A stretch of DNA of 64,000 nucleotides from Photobacterium angustum (GTDB lineage Bacteria; Pseudomonadota; Gammaproteobacteria; Enterobacterales; Vibrionaceae). Under the pieces are notes generated by a model that worked only from the letters and a program-made list of their open reading frames with translations, made no database searches and was not told where the DNA came from. The DNA is taken from assembly GCF_003026365.1 (NCBI RefSeq), contig NZ_PYOM01000019.1, forward strand, positions 33,955-97,954. Direction: 5' to 3'. A program made the translations under genes and the position numbers. Shown in pieces: positions 47,342-55,169 of this stretch; the first letter of the stretch is position 1; each line of letters begins with the position of its first letter.

Positions 47342-47771
47342 AAAAGCTTTCCTTGGCATATTCTTAGCTCTATTGTTTATTTTTTCTCAAGCGATTTTTA
47401 ATGCTATCAACACACAATCGACATATGTATTTACGAAGGAATACCCTGCTTTTGGCTCTGAAATTATAAAAGTTAACCTCAATGATGGACGAATTAAGAT
47501 TAATCTAATTCGAAAGAATAAAGAAAACCGAGTTATCTCATCATCGTTATTTAGCGGTGTATTTCTTAAAATTCAAAATCATTATTACACATTTGGTGTT
47601 AAGCGATTAAATAAAAGTCGTGAAGTCGATTTTACATTTAGGAACTTCTATATTGATTCTCTTCGAACAAAAGAAGCTGTCTATATCTCAGATGACAGAG
47701 GCATTCTAGAGTTAGATTCAGGTAAGTCTATTTATCTAAGTAGCTTATTACTTGGTAAAAAGATACGTTAA
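47334..47771 (+). CDS. small membrane partner of the ToxR-like regulator (ToxS/TcpH/VtrC-like)
   Basis: A 145-residue protein with an N-terminal membrane span (AFLGIFLALLFIFSQAIF) and a periplasmic domain predicted to be beta-rich. No clear homology to ToxS can be read, but size, topology and 8-base overlap with the regulator match the TcpH/VtrC partners, which stabilise their regulator and help sense ligand. It probably does the same here. Confidence 0.75.
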   Translation: MLKKAFLGIFLALLFIFSQAIFNAINTQSTYVFTKEYPAFGSEIIKVNLNDGRIKINLIRKNKENRVISSSLFSGVFLKIQNHYYTFGVKRLNKSREVDFTFRNFYIDSLRTKEAVYISDDRGILELDSGKSIYLSSLLLGKKIR

Positions 47772-47773
47772 AA

Positions 47774-47800
47774 GTAAGCCGGTGTTAGCCGGTTTATTTT
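47774..47800 (+). terminator. short terminator after the ToxR-like pair
   Basis: AAGCCGG / CCGGTTT with one wobble, followed by ATTTT. Confidence 0.55.
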
Positions 47801-48180
47801 AATAAATAAACAAAGTTATAGGTATGTACCATTAACTAAATAACTAATTGACTGACTGACTTGATAAAAATAAGTATAACAATTACTTATGTAATCAAGT
47901 CACTCTTCTATTCTTTACAACACTATTAAAAATAGCAAATATTCCCTAAAAAGCCTTCTTAATATGTACTTATCTATTAATATTTGTCGATCTTTCTTTA
48001 CAAAAATTAAAGTCAAAATCAAAAGTTATAGTGCACTAGTATGTTTAGGCTTTTTTTGTTTCATTTAGGTCAAATCGCATAACACTCAAGTGATGGCTTC
48101 TTTTTGACATTCACTTCGTAGGTAATATACAAGGATAATGAAAGCCCTAATCAATCTTCATAATCAAAGAGAACACCTGA

Positions 48181-48384
48181 GACGCGGAGGTATTTAACCA
48201 CTTTGATAACAAAGACACCTTAAACAAAACTCTTGACCAATTAAGCGATCACTTTGGTAAAGGCGTGATCGGTTTTGCATGCCAGCAACGCAGCTACCAC
48301 GAACGGCAGGGAGAAATAGAAATTTTAAAGTTAGAGAATTACTCCACCGAGATTAAAGATATTATGGTGGAGAAATGTGTTTAA
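48181..48384 (+). pseudogene. C-terminal relic of an unidentified gene
   Basis: A frame of 67 codons without a start (it begins after a TGA at 48178) reads protein-like, with DKDTLNKTLDQLSDHFGKG-type helical segments (here DNKDTLNK, TLDQLSDHFGKGVIGFA). The helix with HFGKG recalls the C-terminal region of UmuC-type polymerases, but the following residues do not fit, so no family is claimed. It lies just left of the cassette region. From 47800 to 48180 I see nothing else. Confidence 0.35.
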
Positions 48385-48452
48385 AGACACTTTTGGACAG
48401 AAACGAGTTAAGCAATTTGTTTATTTAGGCTCGTAGTATTAAGAAAAGTAAG
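48385..48452 (+). repeat. dispersed repeat, copy R1
   Basis: A degenerate copy of a repeat whose best-conserved core reads TTGGACAGAAGCGTGTTA, then about 30 bases, then TAGGTATTAGGAAAAGTAAG. It directly abuts the left piece of attC-A. Other copies are at 53490, 54979, 56816, 60429 and 63842. Confidence 0.6.
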
Positions 48453-48453
48453 G

Positions 48454-48472
48454 ATAACGCCGCATTAAGGTG
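48454..48472 (-). repeat. attC-A, outer half (split by IS)
   Basis: TAACGCCGCATTAAGGTG is the R'-L' end of a VCR-type attC site, seen in complement. The matching remainder lies on the far side of the IS, at 49805-49906. Joining the two restores a site like the neighbour at 50418 (TTAAGGTGGGAGCAAC). Confidence 0.85.
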
Positions 48473-48477
48473 ATGAG

Positions 48478-48490
48478 ATGGTCTCCCTCT
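48478..48490 (+). repeat. left subterminal inverted repeat of IS
   Basis: ATGGTCTCCCTCT is the perfect reverse complement of 49787-49799. Confidence 0.9.
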
Positions 48491-48550
48491 ACCTCTTCGC
48501 ATGGTCTTGAGCCATGCTTGATATATTCAATCAATGTGCAGGTAAAGACC

Positions 48551-49567
48551 ATGGCTCAGAATAAAATCATCGGTATCGACTTAGCAAAAAGTATTTTCTT
48601 TCTTTTTGAAATCAATCATAAAGGAAAGAATATTAGCCGTAAAAAATTACCTCGAAGTAAGCTTCTAAACTATATCGCACAACAAAATGAGTGCACCATC
48701 TCGATGGAAGCTTGTTCCTCTGCACATTATTGGGCTAGAGAATTTTCCAAACTTGGGCATCAAGTTATGCTCTTTCCACCACAACATGTAAAAAGCCAGC
48801 GTCATAAACAAAAGAACGATTACAACGATGCCGAGGCTATCGCTGAAATAACGCTTTATCAAAGACATCATCCCGTACCGCATAAATCTATCGAGCAACA
48901 AGATATTCAATCGGTCATTAAAATGCGCAAGCTTCTTATCACTGAAAGAACTCGTCTTATTAATCAAGTTAGAGGACTTTTATCGGAATATGGCATCATT
49001 ATTCCAAAAGGAAAAACAGCATTTGGTAAAGCCATACCAAGTATCCTTGAAGATGCTGAGAATCAACTTTCATCGATGTTGCGAGAACTCATTTATCATC
49101 AACATGAAAGATATAATTATATCAACGAGCAAGTAAGCTGGTTTGATAACAAGCTAAATCACACCATTCAGCATTTTGATAATGCCAAACTACTTACTTC
49201 AATCCCTGGATTTGGCCCTTTAACTAGCCAAGCTGTTGCTGTTTGGATGGGTTCTGGACAACAATTTAAAACAGGAAGAGATGCTTCCGCAGCCATGGGT
49301 CTTGTACCCAAGCAGAATTCCACAGGTGGAAAAACCACGCTGCTTGGTATAACTAAGCAAGGCAATACCTATATTCGTTCCTTACTTGTTCATGGCGCAA
49401 GAGCTGCTTTAAGACGAGCCAAATTTAAATCAGATAAACTAAGCTTATGGGCTGTAGATATTGAAAAGCGACGAGGAGCAAACCGTGCGGCTGTCGCTTT
49501 AGCCAATAAATTAATGCGGATAGCTTGGGCGGTAATCAGTAAAAACGAGGAATATAAACCAGCATAA
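48551..49567 (+). CDS. IS110-family (IS1111-type) transposase
   Basis: A 338-residue transposase with the DEDD RuvC-like catalytic domain at the N-terminus (IIGIDLAKSIF with Asp; ISMEAC with Glu; NDYNDAEAIAE with Asp) and the C-terminal transposase domain (SIPGFGPLTSQAV, AAMGLVPKQNSTGGK) with the conserved Ser of the Tnp domain in GKTTLLGITKQGN. The ATG at 48551 follows AGGTAAAG and gives the family start MAQNKIIGIDLAK. The gene looks intact, so the element may be active. Confidence 0.93.
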   Translation: MAQNKIIGIDLAKSIFFLFEINHKGKNISRKKLPRSKLLNYIAQQNECTISMEACSSAHYWAREFSKLGHQVMLFPPQHVKSQRHKQKNDYNDAEAIAEITLYQRHHPVPHKSIEQQDIQSVIKMRKLLITERTRLINQVRGLLSEYGIIIPKGKTAFGKAIPSILEDAENQLSSMLRELIYHQHERYNYINEQVSWFDNKLNHTIQHFDNAKLLTSIPGFGPLTSQAVAVWMGSGQQFKTGRDASAAMGLVPKQNSTGGKTTLLGITKQGNTYIRSLLVHGARAALRRAKFKSDKLSLWAVDIEKRRGANRAAVALANKLMRIAWAVISKNEEYKPA

Positions 49568-49786
49568 ACAACGATCACCAACCTTTGCAAAGTACGTAGT
49601 TAGATGAATATCAGGATAAAATCCTACACGATGAAAACCTTCTGCTCACACTGGCTTTTAAAGTCGATAAGGTGATTAGGACTTCGTGTTCGACTGCTTC
49701 ATCTTGGTCAAGGCACAAGCCGATTTAACAGGCCGTATATATGGTAGTTAACCTGCACTTTTGATCAAACTGCTGGCTTGCAAAAC
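49568..49786 (+). ncRNA. candidate bridge (seek) RNA region of the IS
   Basis: This 219-base noncoding stretch after the transposase gene is where IS1111-group elements encode their guide RNA. It contains TAAGGTG (within 49668-49676), identical to the last bases left of the insertion. It also contains TGCTCAC at 49643-49649, the reverse complement of the first bases right of it (GTGAGCA, 49804-49810). These are only 6-9 base matches, but both fall within 35 bases of each other, as the two target guides of a bridge RNA loop would. RNA ends and structure are not determined. Confidence 0.5.
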
Positions 49787-49799
49787 AGAGGGAGACCAT
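49787..49799 (+). repeat. right subterminal inverted repeat of IS
   Basis: AGAGGGAGACCAT, the partner of 48478-48490. Confidence 0.9.
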
Positions 49800-49804
49800 A
49801 TATG

Positions 49805-49906
49805 TGAGCAACGCAATACCAAAACCGCCGCATACCGCCTTAAACACTAAAACCGACGCATAGTAAAAATGCCACGCGTTGCGAACCCCTCTTGAACAGT
49901 TTGTTA
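49805..49906 (-). repeat. attC-A, main part (split by IS)
   Basis: Seen in complement, it begins TAACAAACTGTTCAAGAGGG, with CAACGCGTGGCATTTTTAC and a TTTAGTGTTTAAGGCGG centre, all typical of VCR-type attC sites. The end is cut by the IS; the missing terminal piece is at 48454-48472. The stop codon of the gene at 49904 lies within the site. Confidence 0.9.
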
Positions 49907-50392
49907 AGTTTTTGTTTTCACGTTACTAATTTCACTACTTGGTTTAAGCGAGTTATATAATTCTGTTTCAGAAAATGCGATACCTAAACTAAATGTAGTG
50001 ATTAAAACTCCAATAAAACCCAACCACATAGACCACGGAACATGTTGATATAACCACTTAAGAGTAATCTTATCTGGATAACATAAATCAGAATCAGGTT
50101 CGGTTTGGTGAACTTCGATATTGGAACTAGCTCTAATTTCTAACTTCTTGATGGCTTGATTAACGACACCGATACACTCACCTAAAGCATCATGATGTGA
50201 ACGCCCCATTCTATAACCAGATTTAACGTGATCAGCCCAAAAAACAAATTTCTCACATAAACTTTCATCGAACTCTAAGAGAGGCGGAATTTCATCAGAC
50301 CAAGGTAAAAAGTCATCGTGGCTGGAAAACGCAGATAAATCGCCTCGAGTCTTCTGTAACTTCCTAAGCTCGGTCAATAACTCGTCATTCAT
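49904..50392 (-). CDS. cassette gene: C-terminally anchored hypothetical protein
   Basis: A 162-residue protein with a soluble N-terminal part and one membrane span near residues 120-142 (MWLGFIGVLITTFSLGIAF). No known domain. It is a single-gene cassette: its stop codon lies in attC-A and its start is 25 bases from attC-B. Cassette genes of this form are common and unassigned. Confidence 0.7.
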   Translation of the reverse strand: MNDELLTELRKLQKTRGDLSAFSSHDDFLPWSDEIPPLLEFDESLCEKFVFWADHVKSGYRMGRSHHDALGECIGVVNQAIKKLEIRASSNIEVHQTEPDSDLCYPDKITLKWLYQHVPWSMWLGFIGVLITTFSLGIAFSETELYNSLKPSSEISNVKTKT

Positions 50393-50417
50393 ATACTACC
50401 AACTTTCCAAAAAAACT

Positions 50418-50528
50418 TAACGCCCTGTTAAGGTGGGAGCAACCCGACACCACTGCTGCACACCACCTTAATCACCACAACCAACGCATAGTAAAAACGT
50501 TACGCGTGCTAATCATGTTAAATTGTTA
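50418..50528 (-). repeat. attC-B
   Basis: In plus view TAACGCCCTGTTAAGGTGGGAGCAAC opens the site and AACGCATAGTAAAAACGTTACGCG to TTGTTAG closes it. The two sides are partly complementary, as attC sites must be to fold. It follows the cassette gene at 50518 in cassette orientation. Confidence 0.85.
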
Positions 50529-51249
50529 GTTTCATTTTATACGCCTCAATCAGTGCTTTTGGCATTGTTACGTATTTTTCAATTTCGAGAATAACCTCTG
50601 GATGTAAAGTAGGCGTTGGATTAATTGCATTAAATCTATTAGGTAAATGCACTGCTTTTCTGTTTAGTTCACCAAAATATAGATTTTGCCAAATCAACGG
50701 TTTTCTTTGATTGTGAGATTTACTTTTTATAACTTTCTCTAAATGACCAGTGAACATTCGGCACTTAATATAAGGCATACTCTCTGCATTTTTAATCCTC
50801 CTTTTATTCATATCAAATAGATCAATGGACTCATCCCCTCGAGAAATCACTTGCCTCATATCGTAGCAATAGCGCCTCAAGCACCAAACAGTTTTATCTA
50901 AGTCCACAATCTGATGAGGTAAATTGTAGTGCGCATGAGACAGGTAACGATTAGCTCCATATATATTCAAAAACTCGATAAACTCACGGCAATCGTCTGG
51001 AAGTTCAAAGCTCAAATCCTCGATAGACTCCACTCTCCTTAAGGCTTTGCACAAATCATGGTTGAGTTTTTTAGCACTTACCCTGTTATACAGAAGAATA
51101 GATTTTAAATATTTTTCAATAGCTTGCAAAGCACTCCAAGTAAACTGAATCATTAAGTTATTCTGATAACATAACCTAGCAGCAATATAATCTTGATCAG
51201 CAACATCTCTAAAACTTCGCGTTACAAAATCATTAAAAACTATACGCAT
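50518..51249 (-). CDS. cassette gene: HEPN-like domain protein
   Basis: A 243-residue protein whose first half follows the HEPN pattern: DQDYIAARLCYQNNL, then WSALQAIEKYLKSIL (the conserved Q-A-x-E-K-x-L-K helix) and a later LNHDLCKAL. HEPN domains are often RNases or scaffolds in toxin and defence systems. The typical R-x4-6-H catalytic motif is not clearly formed here, so it may be a non-catalytic member. It forms a single cassette bounded by attC-B and attC-C. Confidence 0.7.
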   Translation of the reverse strand: MRIVFNDFVTRSFRDVADQDYIAARLCYQNNLMIQFTWSALQAIEKYLKSILLYNRVSAKKLNHDLCKALRRVESIEDLSFELPDDCREFIEFLNIYGANRYLSHAHYNLPHQIVDLDKTVWCLRRYCYDMRQVISRGDESIDLFDMNKRRIKNAESMPYIKCRMFTGHLEKVIKSKSHNQRKPLIWQNLYFGELNRKAVHLPNRFNAINPTPTLHPEVILEIEKYVTMPKALIEAYKMKLTI

Positions 51250-51264
51250 ATTACCCCTTGAAAC

Positions 51265-51383
51265 TAACGCCTAATAAAGTGTGAAACACGCGTACACAAC
51301 ACTAAATTTATCCACCTTAAACACTGAACTCGACCCAAACCAAAAATGCCAAGCGTGTATAGTCACTCTTTAATTGTTTGTTA
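51265..51383 (-). repeat. attC-C
   Basis: In plus view TAACGCCTAATAAAGTGTGA opens and TCACTCTTTAATTGTTTGTTA closes, with complementary arms and a central region containing AAAAATGCCAAGCGTG. This is a VCR-type site. Confidence 0.88.
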
Positions 51384-51392
51384 TACCAATTT

Positions 51393-52043
51393 TTACTGCT
51401 TCCATATCAATAAAACATCACCATTATTTTCATATGTTGAGATTCTATTTCTTAATGGGACACAGTGAGAAAAATTTAGGTTATTTAAAGCATATTTAAG
51501 CCGAGAGGTGAAAATTTTATAGCCTCTCCCCATGAATAATTGCTTAATGTTGGACTCTGTATTCCCAGATTGCTCTCTGAGGATATTGACAGCGTCTTCA
51601 TTTAAGTTTGAATAAAAGACTAGAGCTTCTGTCTTACTAGGAAAAGCCAACGAAGAATTTCGGAATTCGTCAATATCGATACCACTAACCCTGACTGCTG
51701 GTGTATGAAAGCATAAGGTAAAGCAATTATTGCTGTCTACCTCAAAATTAATACTCAATCTACGCCCTAACTTTGTATACGATAGTTTATAGCAATATAC
51801 ATAGAGAGCTGCTGCACAAGAACATGCTGAACTTAAAAAAACAATTTTAAGCTTCTTTCCGGCTCGTAAAGAGCATCGAATTGCACTCTCAATATCTAAC
51901 AGAACTGGCAGCGACCCTCCTGGATGATCATATACATGAATTTCGAGATTGTGATAAATAGGATCTTGCAAAATTCGAAGCAAGTCTGATGCATGACTTT
52001 CTCCCCTTTGACGATCCATAGTTGTTAAGTAAACTTTGTACAT
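51393..52043 (-). CDS. cassette gene: ClpP/SDH-type protease-fold protein, unknown role
   Basis: A 216-residue protein with an N-terminal region that resembles the ClpP/enoyl-CoA hydratase fold: HVYDHPGGSLPVLLDIESAI (a PGGS oxyanion-type turn) followed by LKIVFLSSACSCAAALYVY (the helix that bears the catalytic Ser in ClpP). Serine and Ala-rich residues are in the right order, but a catalytic His and Asp cannot be placed with confidence. The C-terminal half is unique. No known cassette family is recognised. Confidence 0.55.
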   Translation of the reverse strand: MYKVYLTTMDRQRGESHASDLLRILQDPIYHNLEIHVYDHPGGSLPVLLDIESAIRCSLRAGKKLKIVFLSSACSCAAALYVYCYKLSYTKLGRRLSINFEVDSNNCFTLCFHTPAVRVSGIDIDEFRNSSLAFPSKTEALVFYSNLNEDAVNILREQSGNTESNIKQLFMGRGYKIFTSRLKYALNNLNFSHCVPLRNRISTYENNGDVLLIWKQ

Positions 52044-52071
52044 ACTCTCATTTCACACTAGATAAATTGGT

Positions 52072-52192
52072 ATAGCGCCTAATTAAGATGTCAAGCACGC
52101 TAGCACGACACTCAATTTGAGCGCCATAACTACTAAATTAGACTCAAACCCAAAATGCCAAGCGTGCTGAATCACTCTTAAATTGTTTGTTA
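52072..52192 (-). repeat. attC-D
   Basis: In plus view it opens TAGCGCCTAATTAAGATGTCAAG and closes GAATCACTCTTAAATTGTTTGTTA. The first bases differ from TAACGCC by one substitution. The arms are complementary, and the centre reads ACCCAAAATGCCAAGCGTGC. The 270 bases from here to the next gene (52193-52462) hold no gene that I can support. Confidence 0.85.
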
Positions 52193-52462
52193 GCTGCTTT
52201 CTATTTCACTGAGCATTTAGCCGAATATTATCAAATAATGGATAACTTCAGGTATAGCAAATAGTAAAACTGACGTGCAGGTCGTATCTGATTACGTATC
52301 TAACCTCTGCCTTTCGAAGACCGCGCTCGCCTTGAGAAAAGCATCAAGACCGCCACCCTTCTAGAGCAGATAGCACAATTTACTTGTATAGAGGCTCGGG
52401 CTTATTCAACACTTGGGATTTAACGTTGGATACGCAACGCTTAATCCTTATTTGTATATGGT

Positions 52463-53269
52463 TTATGACGCATTGTACCCAAACTTTACAGTCTGGAGTT
52501 TTGATTTCCATAAACTCTCACGCTGAATGACTTGCTCTGGAGTCAGAGATGAAGATAGAACTTCAAGAATTGTAAACTTAAAGTGTTTTTCAAAGTAGTC
52601 GCGAGTATTTATGGCATAAAGCTCTTTTAGCTCTTTATTATTTCCATGGTAGCCATAAATATAATCAGACCAACGGCCCCAGATACCATTTGCTCCGTAA
52701 GCGGAGCCAACATAGTGATTTCCTGTTTTAGTATCAGTTAGCAAGTAAACACCAAAAACACTACTTAACGCCACTTTCCAGTCATTGAGCTCATTTTTTA
52801 TAACTATGCTCATTACTTCAAAACTATGGTTTACGTCATCATAAGATTTAAAGCACTCACCCTGATATGAATGTTGTGAAAGCGACGATACTTTTGAGCG
52901 TGAGAAAATATAATCAGGCGTGAAGACCGTCCCTCTCGTATTATCGCCTTGGTAATCAATTGTCAGGCGACCAATAAGTTCAGAAAACTGACTGTTTAAC
53001 TTTACCTGATAGTGCTTTGAATCACGGCTAGTAATATCAAAAATGCCACCAAACAAAAATTTTGAGCCAGATATTTGGGCAAAGCTTACTATTTTGTCTT
53101 TAACAAAACGTTCCTTTTTCGTTCCTCTATAAACTTGCCAACCAGCCCACTCTTCATGACTTCGAGCCAACACATCAATAGGACGAGTTCCTCCAGGCTC
53201 TTGTTTTGCTAAATGAAATCGGTATTCAGAGTTATTATTTAACTCTGAGAAAATTAAACCCAAATCCAT
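52463..53269 (-). CDS. cassette gene: GIY-YIG nuclease domain protein
   Basis: A 268-residue protein with a C-terminal GIY-YIG domain: GVYLLTDTKTGNHYVGSA gives the G-V-Y and Y-V-G strands, with a later Arg (GIWGRWSDY) and Glu (IQRESLWKS). The N-terminal 160 residues are unlike known partners and may bind DNA. GIY-YIG enzymes cut DNA in repair, restriction and homing. In a cassette it is plausibly a restriction-type defence nuclease. It has a normal start. Confidence 0.8.
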   Translation of the reverse strand: MDLGLIFSELNNNSEYRFHLAKQEPGGTRPIDVLARSHEEWAGWQVYRGTKKERFVKDKIVSFAQISGSKFLFGGIFDITSRDSKHYQVKLNSQFSELIGRLTIDYQGDNTRGTVFTPDYIFSRSKVSSLSQHSYQGECFKSYDDVNHSFEVMSIVIKNELNDWKVALSSVFGVYLLTDTKTGNHYVGSAYGANGIWGRWSDYIYGYHGNNKELKELYAINTRDYFEKHFKFTILEVLSSSLTPEQVIQRESLWKSKLQTVKFGYNAS

Positions 53270-53489
53270 AAATACCTCTGAACTTGAAAAACCATATAAC
53301 GCTTATTAGACGACAAATAGTCATCTTTCGGTAATGGTATCATTCTCATATTAACTCAACTTATAATCAATAAGTTATGGCACATGATGGGAAGTTAGGC
53401 TGCAAGATATCGCCTAATGACGAGAATGAACAGTTATCAACTCAATCGAATAAGTTTTAGTAGGGAATACGCACGCCCCCTAAAATGTG

Positions 53490-53616
53490 TAGAGTATTTG
53501 TCCTAAGTAACTTTGGGGCAAATTTGAGCTAGCTATTTAAGCTAGCTCGATGTTGGACAAAAGCGTGTTATGGATACAGCTCTATTTGGGCTGGTAGGTA
53601 TTAGGAAAAGTAAGGG
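53490..53616 (+). repeat. dispersed repeat, copy R2
   Basis: One of the longest copies: GAGTATTTGTCCTAAG, then GGGGCAAATTTGAGCTAGC with a matching GCTAGCTC palindrome, TTGGACAAAAGCGTGTTATG, and GGTAGGTATTAGGAAAAGTA. It sits immediately left of attC-F. The 220 bases before it (53270-53489) hold no gene. Confidence 0.65.
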
Positions 53617-53687
53617 TAAGTCTTGTTAAGGGGTGAACGCATAGTGAAAATACTACGCGTTGCGAATCCCTATTGAACAGTTTATTA
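53617..53687 (-). repeat. attC-F, internally deleted
   Basis: Only about 70 bases: plus view TAAGTCTTGTTAAGGGGTGAACGC opens and GTTGCGAATCCCTATTGAACAGTTTATTA closes, with the usual GTGAAAATACTACGCGTTG middle. The central part found in full sites is missing. Confidence 0.7.
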
Positions 53688-54374
53688 TGTGCCTGATTCT
53701 GAGACGGACTCTGTCGAATCGGATGCTATTTTCTTAGGCGAGCTCGGTACTTCTGGGGAAACAAATTGTGCAGGAACAATTTTAACTTCTATACCTATGA
53801 CTTGAGCAAAACCTGTTACCAGATTCTCTTTTGCGCTGCTAAAGAAACTATCTCGCGTTTCGCTTGAGGACGCCCAAAAGAAAAACAATATCAGAAGTAG
53901 TGTTGTAAAAGCGTTACCAAACACACCACCTACACCACCATGAATTAAACTCTTGAGCATCCGCCACTTTCGTTCCCAAAATCCCTCGGGCTCATGTCGA
54001 TGGATAAACAGCCAAAGCCTTTCTTTAAAGTGCTTTTCAAGCGCTTTCTCTTTTTCGGTGGCAGCTTGACCTACTAGCTCTTTAACTGTGCGCGCAGCTT
54101 GCGCGGAATACATATCTAAGGCTGGCATTTCAGAACATAGAACGTGATTGTTCAACTCAGCGTCATTGGGACGACGGGAGTTATTTTTTTCAAATTCTTG
54201 AATAAATTTCTGCTTACTCTGCTTGTACAAACAGTATGCTAGTTGACCAATGATGTCTGTCTCATCTTCAACTAGCATTTCATACACTTTGTTATACTTT
54301 TCAGCGGGTGAAACTTGCTGACTTTCGGCGGTGGAAGCGGGTTTATTCTGACGTCGACGATTTTTCGTGTTCAT
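53685..54374 (-). CDS. cassette gene: hypothetical protein with one membrane span
   Basis: A 229-residue protein with a basic, Gln-rich N-terminus, a long helical middle (about residues 30-140), one membrane span near 155-175 (TTLLLILFFFWASSS) and a Ser/Pro-rich tail. No family recognised. It is coupled to the small gene at 54379 (4-base gap). Its stop codon lies within attC-F. Confidence 0.65.
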   Translation of the reverse strand: MNTKNRRRQNKPASTAESQQVSPAEKYNKVYEMLVEDETDIIGQLAYCLYKQSKQKFIQEFEKNNSRRPNDAELNNHVLCSEMPALDMYSAQAARTVKELVGQAATEKEKALEKHFKERLWLFIHRHEPEGFWERKWRMLKSLIHGGVGGVFGNAFTTLLLILFFFWASSSETRDSFFSSAKENLVTGFAQVIGIEVKIVPAQFVSPEVPSSPKKIASDSTESVSESGT

Positions 54375-54378
54375 ACAA

Positions 54379-54570
54379 CTATTTAAAGGCTTTAGTCCTC
54401 GCCTTGTTTAGGCGATCGTTTAGGCTACGAGCATCTTCATGTTCAAACAAGTTTTTAGCAAAGCTACTCATAGGTTGTTGGGTTCGATATCTAACAACCA
54501 CTTTTTCAGCAAAATCGCCATCAGATCGAGTCCAAGGTAACTGAATTGCTTTTAAAAAAAATGCTTTCAT
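54379..54570 (-). CDS. cassette gene: small hypothetical protein
   Basis: A 63-residue basic protein with start at 54570, chosen because TTAGGAG lies 6 bases upstream; the longer ATG at 54597 lacks this. It contains helical, charged segments (VVVRYRTQQPMSSFAKNLFE). It ends 4 bases before the larger partner, so both form a two-gene cassette. Small plus large gene order is common in toxin-antitoxin or defence pairs, but no evidence decides this. Confidence 0.6.
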   Translation of the reverse strand: MKAFFLKAIQLPWTRSDGDFAEKVVVRYRTQQPMSSFAKNLFEHEDARSLNDRLNKARTKAFK

Positions 54571-54978
54571 ATCAACTCCTAATAGTGCGTTCACCATTAT
54601 ACTCCCTTAACTATAGCAGATCAATCTTACTGAGTTCTGTTGAAGCAAAAGGCACATAACAGTATATTAATAAGCATTCTTACTTTCGTGTAAAATACAC
54701 GCATAAAAAACCTTTATCATACTAGATATAATCTATATATATCATGAAGTTGATAACAATTTTTCACGTCTGACGCTCAATGAGAGGATGTGATAAGTAA
54801 GAAATGTATTTAATCAGTCTTATAAAATACAAACTGAAAAGTTAAATGATATAATTTTTAAATAGTTATGATTTCACTTCTGTTTTTAACAAGAAATTTT
54901 TCTTATTAAAAACAGAACTAAAGCGATAAAATCACCACATTTCATTATAACTGTTGATATACACAGTAAATAAAACTA

Positions 54979-55135
54979 ATCCAAAATCACGTTAATGCGA
55001 TATGAATGAGTATTTGCTCTGAATGATAATGGGGCAAATGTAAGCTAGCCACATCAGCTAACTCAAATGTGGACATAAATGTTTTAGGTGTCTTGATCTA
55101 AGCCTTTTCGATCAGATTAGAAAAAGTACCTAGAA
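54979..55135 (+). repeat. dispersed repeat, copy R3
   Basis: It begins ATCCAAAATCACGTTAATGCG and contains TGGGGCAAATGTAAGC and TGTGGACATAAATG. The stretch from 54600 to 54978 is AT-rich without genes; within it TATTAATAAGCATTCTTACT (from about 54663) is echoed at about 60276. A piece of attC end (ACGTTTGTTA, 55143-55152) follows just left of the gene at 55170. Confidence 0.6.
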
Positions 55136-55169
55136 ACCTTAAACGTTTGTTATGTGTAGTTATTTGAGG

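Larger units (their letters stand above)
48473..49804 (+). mobile_element. IS110-family element, IS1111-type, inserted in attC
   Basis: An element of about 1.33 kb with one transposase gene and a 13-base subterminal inverted repeat: ATGGTCTCCCTCT at 48478-48490 and AGAGGGAGACCAT at 49787-49799. Both lie about 5 bases inside the ends. Subterminal repeats are the mark of the IS1111 group (classical IS110 elements lack them). One subgroup is known to target integron attC sites, and this copy splits one exactly, without a target duplication that I can see. Ends are placed from comparison with uninterrupted attC sites and could be off by a few bases. Confidence 0.85.

Noticed and set aside
48181..48384. 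UmuC C-terminal (DUF4113-like) identity for the relic
   Set aside because: Only the DQLSDHFGKG-like helix is similar; the residues after it do not fit that family.
53294..53450. A possible further attC site upstream of the GIY-YIG gene (TAACGCTTATTAGACGAC)
   Set aside because: The opening half looks right, but I could not find a complementary closing half, so it is not listed as a site.
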